From: Dryomyza anilis
Taxonomy: Eukaryota; Arthropoda; Insecta; Diptera; Dryomyzidae
Assembly (NCBI GenBank): GCA_951804985.1
Contig: OX638133.1
Location: forward strand, 53,932,122-53,996,121
Direction of reading: 5' to 3'
DNA: 64,000 bases
Under the pieces are notes generated by a model. That model saw only the letters and a list, made by a program, of their open reading frames with translations, was not told where the DNA came from and made no database searches. Below, piece by piece: positions 20,573-31,409 of the stretch. Position 1 is the first letter of the stretch. Each line of letters opens with the position of its first letter. A program made the position numbers and the translations under genes.

Positions 20573-22545
20573 TCAAATTTGAATGAAAAATCTAGAACTA
20601 TTTTTTCTTTCGCTCCGCGTCGACTTTCTGAAACTAGGACCTCTAAAACTGAGAAGAAGATTTTAAAACACAAAAAAAAGTGATCCTGTGATATTGCGCA
20701 AAGAGCTTAATGATAATTTTTGAGCTTTTAACGACTATTTTCAATAAAATTATTGTTACTCCAAGTATAAAAAATATACCACTCAATTTTATTTTTTTAT
20801 TAAATTTAAAATCACTTACTTAAATTATGATTTTCTAAACCATCAACTTTTAGTTAACCGTTAAAATTTCATGACTTGCCAAACACGAAAAATGTCGACT
20901 TTTATTTACTATAGTAATTTTAACGGTCGAAATTTTTCTAATTTTATTCTAACGAATTTGGGATAACATTTTTGTATTATCGCACATACAATTATCTTTA
21001 AAATGATGTGGTTCTTTTATATTTTTAGATATCGTTTTATTAGTACATAGTAAAATTCTGCACTCTTGCAAAACACTCTCAACCCAAAAGTTGATGCACA
21101 CCCCAAATTATTTAAGAAAATGTTTCGGATATCCCTCCCGAATATTTTAAGATCAATATAAATAAAAAGTCGTTGGCACATTTTATTAGATATCACTGTT
21201 TAATAATTTTTTGGTTTTTTTTTGATTTTTTTTTAATAATAAGTTGAATGTAATTTTTTTTTTTGCTTAAACTTATAATTTTTTCTACTAAAAAAAAATT
21301 TAAATAGTTTTACATAATTTGTCCACCGTTACGGTTCATAATATATAGTAACAAAAGCGGTAAAAGTGTTTATTCAAAAATAGTCCTTTAATGAGCATTA
21401 TATCCCTATATATGTAGCCGCGGTAGCGCAGTGGTTAGTGCGTTGGACTGCGAGCCGAAAGGTCCCCGGTTCATGCCTGGACTGGGGCTAACTACATCTT
21501 TTCATAGAAACAATTTTCTATACCGCGCTACCTCTCGGCAGCAAATGGCAAACCTACGAGAGTAAAACAATGCCTATGAAAAGCTCTCACCCGCCGTTCG
21601 GATTCGGCAATAAACTGTAGGTCCCACCACTTTGAGTACAAATATAACACGCACAGCTCAAAATGGTGAGAGAGCTCGGCCTAAGTTCTTATAGGACTGT
21701 AGTGCCAAACTATTATATTATTATATCCCTAAGTTGTCTTTACATAGATTAACTTGTATACAAATATTTAACAAACATAAAAAAAATCAATCAGCTAACT
21801 TCTAAGGTTGAAGAGATATTACAATTCAAAATCCAATTTTTATGAAAATTTAGTCTCACAAATTTTAAGAATTTAATAAACCATACATAATGTAGTTTAA
21901 ACTCATCAACATTCTTATTGACACTCTAAAAGTAGAGTTTATTAGCTACATTCTTGAAAAAAATCTAACTCCTGTCGTTGATCGTGGAAATTAACCCTTT
22001 ATATAATTTTCTTATTTGATTTCAATCAAAATATATTATTTTTTACCTTAGCGCTAGCACATACTTTTAGTATTTACTAATAATGCGATACCTAAAAATA
22101 TAAGAGTTACATAACACTTACAAATTTGCAATAATACAAAAATGTTATTTTAAACTCATTAGAATAAAATTAGAAAAATTTTGACCGTTCAAAAATTTTA
22201 ACCGTTAATAGTAAAAAAAGTCAACATTTTTCGTGTTTGCCAAGTCATGAAATTTTAATGGTTAACTAAAAAATTATAGTTTAAAAAATCATAACTTCAG
22301 TGAGTGATTTTAAATTAAATTAAAAAAATAAAATTGAGTGATATCTTTTTATACTTGGAGTAACAATAATTTTATTGAAAATAGTCGTTAAGAGCTCAAA
22401 AATAACCTTTAAGCTCTTTGCGCAATATCACAGGATCACTTTTTTTTGGGTTTTAAAAGCTTATTCTCAGTTTTAGAGGTCCTAGTTTCAGAAAGGCGAC
22501 GCGGAGCGAAACATTTTAAGATTTTCTGTTTTTGAATCAGTTTAT
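20573..22545. mobile_element. Fold-back element of about 2 kb with a SINE in its loop
   Basis: The left arm (20573 to about 21060) and right arm (about 22065-22545) are imperfect reverse complements. Paired blocks include GGACCTCTAAAACTGAGAA with its complement near 22480, GTGATCCTGTGATATTGCGC with its complement near 22432, and TTTCATGACTTGCCAAACAC with its complement near 22245. There is no transposase. Divergence of a few to ten or more percent between arms is visible by eye, so it is old. The SINE at 21409-21720 inserted later. Confidence 0.85.
21398..21731 (+). mobile_element. Complete tRNA-derived SINE, family 1, with 11-bp target duplication
   Basis: The SINE body is 21409-21720, bounded by TTATATCCCTA at 21398-21408 and 21721-21731. 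The head has an RNA polymerase III A box (TAGCGCAGTGG near 21425) and B box (GGTTCATGCC near 21469) in tRNA spacing. The body matches 1816-2010. The tail is ATTATATTATTA rather than poly(A). It is not a functional tRNA: the cloverleaf merges into the SINE body. Confidence 0.9.
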
Positions 22546-23060
22546 TATTTTAGATTTTCTCAAGAATTGTTGAATTTGTTATTATTATTTAAACTGATTA
22601 AATGTAGTTTAAAATGATTCTAATTTCAAATACAAATTTATATATTTCTTTTGAAAGTTTAAATAAATTAAAAAAAAGTAAAATTTGTACCCTTCATTTT
22701 TTTTATTCCCTTTTGTTTATTTTAAATTTTAATTCCCTTTTTCATTCATATTTTTTTATATCAGTTTATTATTTTTTTTACTCTTCTTTTTTTTTGTATA
22801 TATATATATTTGTTTATATTATTTTTTTTTTCTTTTTAAAAAACCCTTTTTTTAATTTAATTCCCCAACTTTTTTAATATGTATAATTTTTTATCTCTTT
22901 TCTTTTTCTTCTTTAAAAATTTAATAGTTCTTCTTTATTTTTCTATATTTTCTATGTAAAAATTTAATAGTTATTATCTTTTTTTCTCTATTTTGTTTTT
23001 CTATATGTATATTGAGAATGCCCTTGTCTTCCCATACAAATAAAATGGGTTATTAAATGT
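22546..23060. other. T-rich low-complexity stretch
   Basis: Runs of T with short ATAT; no feature. Its open frames encode only Phe/Tyr/Ile runs. Confidence 0.5.
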
Positions 23061-23068
23061 TCACTTAC

Positions 23069-24180
23069 CTATACTCTTCCTACCGACGGACCATATGATA
23101 ATTCCGATGCTGACTTTGTTTCTTCTTTACTTGATGTTGGCTCTGTTTCCTCTGTAATCTCCCGTATCAGGTCCACCCTTAACTCGCCCAGATTTATTGA
23201 GTCTGCTGTTAGTACCCTGGATATGTTCCGATGTATATGCTGACGTAATTTAAATATGCTCTGGCTTCTGATGTATGATGTCATATGAATTTGGTTAACC
23301 TCAGACTTAAGATCATCGAAGCTGCGTCCCCCTTCTGCAAAGGTTTCTTGAATGATCGGATATTCTAACGACCGTAGGCTCTTTTTCACTGGAGCTGTCG
23401 TTTAATTTTACTCGTGTAGTCCATTTTGTGACCAAATCCCCCAATAAAATTGTGTGATTATGCATCCGGAGAGTCAGGGTGCTCGTGTCTTTTTCCTCCG
23501 TTTTATATACAAGACTTACTTCCTTGTTGTTTATAACACACTTCTCTTTTACCATTAGCGATCCGAACCCGGCTAAAACCACCGTTTCTACGGATTCACC
23601 TCATGTCGCATCGAAAACCATTTCTTCACGAAACTTGAATACACTCTGATGATTCCCCTGGACTGTGTTGCAATAAGTAAACTTCACACTTATGACTGTC
23701 CTTGGTAAAGACCTCTCCAGGATATTTACAAAGTAATCGCTCGTTCTGCCGAGTTCCACTCAGTTTCTTGCAATTTCTAAATTCCTCAGTATGTAATCCT
23801 ATTATTTTCGCACGGCTTACAGATTCCGCTATATAGTCGAAATTAGTCATTGTTACGAGATCCTACTTTCTATTTAGAACTGTTGGTATTGGATAAATTT
23901 TGTAGGCATTGTACTCATTAGGAGATGGGAGTGGTATTTTGATTATTACCATTATTGCGTCTTTGAATGGGAAAAACCTCAACCTAGCCGTTTGATGAAT
24001 ATTGAAATTCTTTCAAAGGAGCCACCGGTGTTTATATGGCACCGCACTTTCGGCCATCAGGATGGCTGGATGATGATTTCCCTTGTATAGATCGTCTATT
24101 ATGGAAATTTCCTTCATCTGTTGCCCTTGAATCCTTATCAGGTTTGAATTTATAGCTCCTTGTAGTTCCAAATTTAATCA
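23069..24180 (-). pseudogene. Errantivirus-like envelope protein remnant, copy 2
   Basis: Reading leftward from about 24175, one frame contains INSNLIRIQGQQMKEISIID and IKIPLPSPNEYNAYKIYPIP. Both align with blocks of the env at 38937-41036 (NANLIEIQGQQLMEMAIIDD; IKTPLPDDLLFTLYRIYPIP). It continues through a Cys-rich region (CKYPGEVF...CEVYLLQHSP) that matches the disulfide-rich part of insect retroelement F-like fusion proteins. Stops and frameshifts break it near 24030, 23865 and 23385. The N-terminal half, with furin site and fusion peptide, and the transmembrane anchor are not seen. Such env proteins mediate membrane fusion in errantiviruses; this copy is non-functional. Confidence 0.8.
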
Positions 24181-24596
24181 AATAATTTAGTTTTTATTTG
24201 TTATACACTGGAGGGTCCGTAGTCTGGAATCTCAGTGTTATTTCAATTATTATATTGTCCTTTTCTTTCAGACAATTTGTAAAACTTTGATTTTTTAATA
24301 AAAATATGTTTAAATTAAAACTTATGTAATCGCTGTTACTATGTAATTATTATCATGGTACAGTAGACGTTTAAGAGAAATGTCAAGTGTAAATTTATTA
24401 TTTAGTATATTATAAAATATTAAAATTTCTTGAATATTTTTAAATGTTATTTCTGACAACACATTCGGAAAATATATTGTTTTTTTTTTGTTTTATCGCA
24501 TTTTATCGCATTTTATTTTTCATTTAATTTGATATAAAAATTAATTCTCTTTATCAACAGCCATCAGTGCTGCGAAAAACTGATACGTTTTGAATA
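24181..24596. repeat. Repeat C, copy 1
   Basis: TTTATTTGTTATACACTGGAG...TCTGGAATCTCAGTGTTATTT and the following AT-rich part resemble 28561-29377 in the same orientation. The piece lies between env and the leader of the LTR-B element, so it may be an insertion or the element's own 3'/5' non-coding DNA. Class unknown. Confidence 0.6.
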
Positions 24597-24810
24597 TAAA
24601 TATTGCCTCCCTATCTCTATAACAAAAACAAAAAGCAAAATATAATTAAATCTAGTTTTCAAAGCTCCCTTTTTTTAATTAAAAAACAAATAATTAAAAT
24701 TTTAACCACTTACCATTTTGGTTACTTTTCGTTCTCCTTCCATCGTCCTTCTTCCTCCTTCTCACTCTGGGTCCTTGAGAGGTTGGTACCGACGTACCGG
24801 CTGCGCCAAA
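24597..24810 (-). promoter_or_regulatory. Errantivirus primer-binding site and 5' leader
   Basis: On the minus strand, directly after the LTR-B end at 24811, comes TT followed by TGGCGCAGCCGGTAC, which fits a primer-binding site for a serine-type tRNA as used by 17.6/297-like elements. About 95 bases further the leader reads AAAATGGTAAGTGG: an ATG overlapping a consensus 5' splice site. In errantiviruses env is expressed from a spliced RNA using a leader splice donor, so this is a plausible env donor. Confidence 0.65.
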
Positions 24811-25541
24811 TGTTGTAAAGTACAAGTTGATTCTTTTAGAGATTCGAGATATTTCTATGTTCCTCCTCGATATTAGTGGAGAACTATAAATACTATTTAA
24901 TTAAAAACAATTTTTAGTTTAAAATGGAAAAACGTTTTTAATACCTCCACTTGAGGTTATTTAAACCACACCTTTTCAATTGCAACGAAAGGTCTTAACA
25001 ATGCCTTCATTGCATGTTTCACTTAAATTCTTTTTTCACTATGTTCTAGTGAGTTTTCACTTTCACTCAGTTTTGGTGTACGTGACTTTTGAAGAAAGTC
25101 CGACTTGCAGTTTTTGGCTGACACCAATTGCGAAATAGCAGAATTGTTGGCAAACGCTGCTCTGCTTATTTTAACATAGCCCCCCTAATCATGCAATGAT
25201 AAATTATATTGCAAGCCTCTGTAAACTGTGCAAGCTAACTTGAAAGAGGTGGGGTCTAAGCAAAGCTATACCGCTTTGCCAAATTATTGCAAGCCTCTGT
25301 AAACTGTGCAAGCTAACTTAAAAGAGGTGTGGTCTAAGCAAAGCTTTAGCGCTTTGCCAAATTATTATCATTGTTGCCAACGTGAAGCGTTGGGACAATG
25401 TTATGAACATGTTGCTGTACAACATGAGTACAACATGATATAAACATGATGCGCTCAATATATGTACAACAACATCCAAAATTGTGTGAATAGTAAATAT
25501 CCATAAGGAAAAGAAAAAATATGTGAGTTTAAATCAGAACA
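24811..25541 (-). mobile_element. LTR of family B, copy 3 (5' LTR, nearly complete)
   Basis: 731 bp. Minus-strand start is TGTTCTGATTTA at 25541 and end ACTTTACAACA at 24811, followed by the primer-binding site, so it is a 5' LTR of a minus-strand element. Its upstream edge cuts into the protease codons of an F-family fragment (25542 onward), showing insertion into that older element. It contains a 77-bp tandem duplication (about 25211-25364) and three consecutive stem-loops at 25338-25426. gag and pol are absent to its left, where only leader, repeat C and env remain. Confidence 0.85.
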
Positions 25542-26455
25542 CTTTCCTCTTCACCTGTAGCTGTTTGCAATATTATTCCTATAAGCGGCTCTACTTCGTC
25601 CTTGTCAAGATCACTTCTTATTATTGAGTGTGAAGCTCCTGTATTCAATGTTACCACGTATGCTTTATAATCAATGATTCCTTCGACAGTTAAGCTAATT
25701 GGCTTTCGTGAATGGAGATTCTGGGACAATCGGTTATGGGAGTCAGATCGTACCTCGCAGAACTGACTCGTTTTAGTTTAAAGCTTGTTTAAAATTGTTG
25801 TTATTTTCGACATGATCCTGTCGTTCTTCATATCTGGGTTCTTCTGTGGATTGATTTAATGAGCGCTTGCGTTTTTTACGGCAATCACGTCCATATGCAA
25901 CGCAGTTGTAGCATTTACCTGTAAATTGTGTGTTTAAATACGTCTAGTTTACGGAACTTTGGCACTCATCTGCACAATGTAGCTGAGTTAGCGCTGTGGT
26001 TACATTTGTGTGTATCACTTTCGGCATTGTCACTGTGGCACGTTTTGTTTGATGATCACGTACACCATCAACAAACACATCTATCTTGCACTTTCTATAA
26101 AATAACTCGATAAATCTGCATATGACAAATGCGCAAACCTTTCGACGTCCGTTCATGTGATCACTGACATATTTTAATGGCAGTGCAGCCATAACCGTTA
26201 AATAGCTATTGCTATCGGCCGCGCCTCCTTTTAGCCCCACGATAAGTGCGGCTACGCTGTTTTCATTGTTCCATCGATTACTTACAGCCGTGGTCTCAAA
26301 TTGCAGCGACTTCAGCTGATTTCAGCGATTACCACTGACAAAATGCTGTGTGGGTCCATTTAACTGCAATACATCGAAGTCCTTTTGAATTTTCTGCAGC
26401 TGTTTGTCGATTTCATGATATTTCTCATCAACGTTATTTTCCAATCTTTGTCTCA
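25542..26455 (-). pseudogene. Degenerate gag-protease fragment of element F family
   Basis: Minus-strand pieces match element F. At 26450-26340 is the QLQKIQKDFDVLQLNGP block. At 26240-25944 are capsid segments (VAALIVGLKGGAA; KCKIDVFVDGVRD). Near 25905 is a zinc knuckle missing the H-containing triplet (CYNCVAYGRDC). At 25729-25542 is the protease with TLNTGASHSIIRSDL, its DTG site changed to NTG. The frame is broken repeatedly. The protease ends abruptly at the LTR-B insertion point. It is an older copy of the family at 55494-61694 in opposite orientation. Confidence 0.85.
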
Positions 26456-27220
26456 ATCTCCTTTGAACTTACTAAGTCAAAAGCATCTCCCTATAAACAA
26501 ACCCTAACGCCTTTAATGAATTCCGTCTTTTGTTCAGGCTTCAGTTCTGCCCTCACCACTTCACATCGTTCAATAAAACAGCGATCATGAGTCTGCAAAA
26601 TATGGCACTGGCACTTTAGGGAATTTCGCGACTTCGTCCAATCTCATGTTGTCCTGTGTTGTGATGTCCTCACTCTCTACATTATCCTTGTGGTATAAGG
26701 ATGTTTCGGGATGTTTCGTGCGCTGTCTTAACCTCCTCGTTCAAATATCTAATACGCGCGTTCAACTCAATTTTGTTGTTCGCTTCCTCCAACGTCGCGT
26801 ACTCCTCCCTTGCCTGGCGCCTTACAGAATTATTTATTGATTCCTCAGAAATATTCCTTTCTTTCAATAAGTTTCTTAACCTAAAGTTTTTCTCTTCTAT
26901 ATTAGCTGATTGCTCTAACTCAACTGTACGTTTTAAACAACAAACGTTTCCTTAACCCGTTAACTAATCCCTCTAATTCACCATTTTCTGTTAAAAACTA
27001 TTTAATTTATAAATTCTTGAAATTTAATAACTCTTATTTTATCTGCCTCCTCTAATTTAGACAAATGCAGAATTCTAGATATATTATCTTTTAATAATGC
27101 TGTATTATATTTATTTAGTATTGTTGGTACAAATTGCGACCACAATTTTTCAACAAATCTGTCTAATTCGCTAGATTACTTTTGAATTTACGCATTTAAT
27201 TCATTAGCATTTGCCATTAA
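26456..27220 (-). pseudogene. Errantivirus-like gag remnant
   Basis: Starting near 27215 on the minus strand, a frame with several stops contains LDRFVEKLWSQFVP. Further on is a coiled-coil-like stretch (EEANNKIELNARIRYLNEEV near 26790), then FIERCEVVRAELKPEQKTEF and AFDLVSSKEIETKIG near 26570-26470. The last two blocks resemble the capsid part of 17.6/297-type errantivirus Gag. It abuts the F-family fragment at about 26455, so two unrelated elements are joined here. Confidence 0.6.
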
Positions 27221-27318
27221 ATATTTTCAATAAATTTAAAACGTTATCTTTATCTTTTAATTAAAAAAAAATAATTACATCAAGTTGTAATTGAAAATTC
27301 CAACGAAACAAAAATGTT

Positions 27319-28220
27319 ACCCAAACTAGACATCTGCACAAGTCCATTTGAAACCCACTTCAAGACATTCACTTCGTTTCAAAACATTTACTGTCGTCAA
27401 CTCTATGCTTGAAAATCAAATGAATGTCTTGCTCACAACAACAAAGAACCAAGTACTCTCAAAACAAAACATAAGCAAAACAAAACTGAAGTGAAGAGGT
27501 CTATGTTGATGTGCAATAAACATTCAAATACTGAAATGAACTGCTTATGACACCGAGTACTTAGTGCATTTTTCATTTTTTTATTTATCATTCTTACTAG
27601 AGTATGGAATAGAGTAAGAATTTTCATTAATATTGAAATATAGAAAAAAACAAATGTTATAAGAAAATCACATAATATTTTATATTAAGTTTTTTATTTA
27701 TCGAAAAACATTTTTTTCATTATTTAATTTTTTTCAATATTTAATTAAATTTTATTATTTTTTTTTTTTTGATATATTTTCGACCAAAGAATTGTTTTTG
27801 TCGTACAATTTTTTTTTAACATTTTTTTTTTTTTAAATGTTTGTTGTATTTTTTATTAACACATAAATTCCAATAACAACATTACTGCCGTCGAACGATC
27901 GTTAGATTTGTTGTTGTTTTCAATGTTCGTCTTCGTTACTCGTTGCGCTCACTCGCTGCACCTACTGTATTCGTTGCATGTTCAGCGACAGTGTTGTCGT
28001 TTGTTGTGTTTTTCAAAACATTGAATGTTTTGAATGGCTTGAAGTTTTGACAGTGCTTGACACCAATGAAACAAATACTGAAGTGAAGTGAAGTTGCTCA
28101 AAGAGATTTCACTATAATACTGTCGAGTGCCATTTGTGAAATGAATTCAAAACCGTAGTGCAGTAGTGCATATTTGCAGAGGAAACTTCAAAACCATTTG
28201 TGCAGATGTCTAACCCAAAC
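27319..28220. mobile_element. hAT-type MITE with perfect 8-bp target duplication
   Basis: The element is 27327-28212 (886 bp), with terminal inverted repeats TAGACATCTGCACAA at the left and its exact complement at the right, followed inward by similar CCATTTGAA/TTCAAAACC sequences. ACCCAAAC flanks it on both sides (27319-27326 and 28213-28220). The 8-bp duplication is the hallmark of hAT transposition. No transposase frame exists, so it is non-autonomous. The interior is rich in GAAGTGAAG-like phrases. Confidence 0.92.
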
Positions 28221-28560
28221 CACAACGAAATCAATTTTGGCATTCATGAAGTATAACTATAAACTATATATATATTTTTTCAAATTTATCGGCTTTCTAT
28301 AATATTGGTAAAGAAAATAATTTTATTTTTCCAAATAAAAATCCCCGAATTATCGAGAAAAAGTTATGTGTATATTGGGTTAATCAAGATTGTAAAAAAA
28401 AAATTTTAACATAAAATGAGTTAACAGAAAATGAAATCATATCCAATTTCCTCTATATTACTTGATTTTAATTTTAAGTTTATTTATTGCAACTCCCTAC
28501 GTTTCTAAAAACAACAAAAATAATATTAACAGAAATCAGTGCTGTGTTTACACGCTTTAA
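28221..28560. other. AT-rich stretch, nothing recognised
   Basis: It continues the sequence that the MITE interrupted; possibly errantivirus non-coding DNA. No coding frame. Confidence 0.3.
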
Positions 28561-29377
28561 AATTTAATCATTTCATTTAGTTTTTATTTGTTCTACACTG
28601 GAGTGTCCGTAGTTTGGAATCTCAGTGTTATTTTATTTATTTATTGTCATATTTCTATTATATTTTATTTTAACTTAGTACACTTTCTAAATTTATATTT
28701 CTATTTTTTTATTCAACATATTTTGTAATTCAATGAATATCGCATTTATCGTTATTAATGTATTTAAATTTATATATTAATAGTGTTATAATTGCCACTG
28801 TTATATTGGCAATATAATTATTAAAAACAATTATTTGTTTTATTTAAAAGAACGTTTATTCAATATCAAAGAAAATACTGCATTTATTAGAACGAGTTGA
28901 ACTGTTTGACAAGCACCTGATTGCTTATGTTTTTCAAAGTTCAATCGTATACGCCAAAGTAACCAGTATTTGAAAAAAATAAAATAATAAGTCTTTGGCG
29001 ATTCCAACAAATAGTTAGGTAATAATTTTCGTAATATGAAATTTCAGAAATTTGTAAAATTTTGATTTTTAATAAAAATAAGTTTAAATTATTATTTTCG
29101 TAGTACAGAAGACGTTGAATAGAAATGTTATGTGGAAATTTTAATTTTCAGAATAATACAAAATATTTATATTTCTTGAATATTTTCAAATGTTATTTCT
29201 GAAAATATATTTTTTTCCTTTTAATTTGTTTTAAAAATTAATTTTTTTATCAACCGCTATCGGTTCTGCCAAAACTGATACATTTTGATTATAAATATTT
29301 GTATTTTATAGTGTTATCGTTTTATTTTTAATGAAAATTATGAAATAGTATGAATTATTTAATTATACACTAGAGGG
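28561..29377. repeat. Repeat C, copy 2
   Basis: Longer relative of 24181-24596, sharing CACTGGAGTGTCCGTAGT and GGAATCTCAGTGTTATTT blocks at the left and CAACCGCTATCGGTTCTGCC-like sequence at the right. AT-rich, no frame, ends unresolved. It abuts the LTR of element D. Confidence 0.6.
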
Positions 29378-29716
29378 TGTGACGGTACCATTTGGGGGGC
29401 AAATGGTAACCAGACATTTACGCTACTTTACGGCGTTGAACGAGAATCGGCGTGGGAATCAACGCCGTCGACACAAGCCAGGCACAGGGACGAGGCACAA
29501 AAGTCACCAATACCACCAGTGAGCAAAGCTTTCGCTGGTGAAGCGAAGGAGAAACGGGTGTTTGACTAACACATACCCACCAGTGAACGAAGCGACAAAA
29601 GTGTCACTAACACACTCTCACTGGTGAGCGAGAAAGCTCACATGGATGGACGAAACTACAAAAGCGGCGGGCAACAAGACACCAACGCTCGGCCAACAAG
29701 TCACCAATCGCAGGCC

Positions 29717-29725
29717 TATAAAAGG
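29717..29725 (+). promoter_or_regulatory. Element D LTR TATA box
   Basis: TATAAAAGG in GC-rich context, followed about 30 bases downstream by a pyrimidine-rich TTCGCTCTCTCTG that could hold the start site. Confidence 0.65.
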
Positions 29726-29826
29726 CGCAGCACAGCGTTAATTCGCTCTCTCTGTTCCTGACTTCGACCTCGACAAGACCGATCGGTTACAACGCTTTCT
29801 GCAGGCGAGATCCGTAGGAGCGTTGT

Positions 29827-30820
29827 ACCATGACTAGGGAATACAATCCCGGGATGCCGATCGTTTTCAAGTCCCGAAAATCCCGGGATTAAAAAGTACT
29901 AATCCCGGGATTGGCAAAAAATCACTATTTTGTAATAGTACTGCAAACGACACGACATAAAATTCATTCCAGAGCTATATTATACTAAACATGATAGAAA
30001 ATTTAGTATAAAATCAATGAATTTAATTTATCGCAATTTTGAAAAGCTAAAACCAAAGTCTTATATACGAGATTAAAAAATTAGGTACTAGATACCAATA
30101 ATTACTTATAGAAATTTTGACATTGCATTATTATACGTTTTATTTGATTCGATTTATTATAATTTTTTAAAAATAAAAACTTTTAACCCATTTGTTATTT
30201 TACTGTGTAGACAAATTTTAATATGTACAGAAATGAAATATATACAGAAATTTTACATACATATTTGGAAATAAATTCGAAATTTTAGACCATTTTTGAA
30301 ATATTTTGCTTGTATTTAGGATATCATAAAATAAATAGTTTATGTAAATATGTAATTATTTTGTTTTTCGACGAAAAATGGTTTAGTTATTTTTATCGTT
30401 TAGACAATAGCTATTATCTTTAAACTAAGTTCCTGTTAATCATTAACTGTGTTCCCGTGGCGTGTGATCTAGAGCCAAAGCTCTATTTTCTACAAAAAAA
30501 AAAAACACCAAGAAACAACTAGAACCAGATCAAAAGCTAATTCTATCTAGTACAATCGAATGCTGTCAAGTTTTCTCAAAATAGAACCGTTGGCGTTCCA
30601 GTGGCGTTCCAGCTATTATATCTTAAATGCTTTAAAAATAACTAAAAAAAAAGTCAAATTATGGTTTAAGTATAGAGTAAAACAAATATTTTTCATTATT
30701 ACTTGTATTTTGAATTAATCTCGGGATCCCGGGATTGCAAAGTGTTCAATCCCGAAATCCCGGGATTACGAAAACAGGTGCAAATTGTATTCTAACCGAG
30801 GTTCAGTTTCCCGTCATGGT
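29827..30820. mobile_element. Palindromic repeat with CCCGGGATT motifs
   Basis: ACCATGAC (29827) and GTCATGGT (30813) bound a 994-bp insert in LTR-D. Just inside are GAATACAAT and ATTGTATTC. CCCGGGATT and its complement recur at both ends (about 29847-29925 and 30720-30770), so each end can also fold on itself. The centre is AT-rich and non-coding. It is a non-autonomous DNA element; a hAT relationship is possible from the TAGGGAATACAAT-like end, but no 8-bp duplication is clear. Confidence 0.75.
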
Positions 30821-31164
30821 TAAGGACCAAGGATAAGCGCAGTTCCAGAAAGGCGGCCTGGAGTAAGTCTGGTTGAAAGAATTTATATAACTTTTAGAAG
30901 CGGCGAGGGACCGGATGCAGCAGAGGCCCGTATGCAGCGGTGGCCCGTCCGCTGTACGGAGAGACAACGGCGGGGAATTTTGCTAAATATTTAATATACT
31001 AACTCACAATAAACGCGATGTATATCGCAAAAATTAAAGATTTGTGTCGGTGTGTTTATTTCTATAAGGGTTTCCCTGCGCAATAATAAATTTTGTGACG
31101 CGCGGACTCTTGGAGCCCGCTGAGAATATCCCAGCTCTACACCCGGAGAACCGGTCACGTTACA

Positions 31165-31181
31165 TGGTGACCGAGCAGGGA

Positions 31182-31184
<3 letters not shown>
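31165..31184 (+). promoter_or_regulatory. Element D primer-binding site
   Basis: TGGTGACCGAGCAGGGACCC directly follows the LTR end. The tRNA was not identified. A SINE inserted immediately downstream and duplicated GCAGGGACCC. Confidence 0.7.
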
Positions 31185-31213
<29 letters not shown>

Positions 31214-31409
31214 GGAATATCTACTAAGATCCACAGCACTCAGACAGACTATATCCATTGTACTGTGAAATCTATTCCCTACAATTTTGTGGTTAATATC
31301 ACCACGAGCGCCCATGCCCAAGCCGGGATTCGAACCCGAGACCTTCAGAATGCAAGTCCAGCGCGCTACCTCTGGACTGCTGAGGCCGACCTGAGGCAGG
31401 GACCCTGAG
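31185..31409 (-). mobile_element. tRNA-derived SINE, family 2, minus strand
   Basis: It starts on the minus strand near 31390 with GGTCGGCCTCAGCAG. It has an A box (GGTAGCGCGCTGG near 31365) and B box (GGTTCGAATCC near 31330) and ends in a run of about 30 A (T tract 31185-31214). The target duplication GCAGGGACCC lies at the left and is repeated twice at the right (31396-31405 and 31410-31419). It differs in sequence and tail from SINE family 1. Confidence 0.85.

Larger units (their letters stand above)
29378..31164 (+). repeat. Element D 5' LTR, split by a palindromic repeat
   Basis: Begins TGTGACGGTACCATTTGG and ends GGTCACGTTACA just before the primer-binding site. A strong TATA box (TATAAAAGG, 29717-29725) lies in GC-richer DNA, and a poly(A) signal AATAAA occurs near 31008. 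Without the nested 994-bp repeat (29827-30820) it would be about 793 bp. No matching 3' LTR is in the window, since element D is broken off after its protease. The phrase CACCAGTGA(G/A)C(A/G)AAG recurs within it. Confidence 0.8.

Noticed and set aside
21415..21490. tRNA gene with A and B boxes
   Set aside because: The sequence merges into a SINE body shared with 1816-2010 and has target duplications, so it is a SINE head and not a working tRNA gene.
23645..23665. CTGATGA core that could begin another hammerhead
   Set aside because: No stem II followed by GAA and no pairing stem I; it lies within the env remnant.
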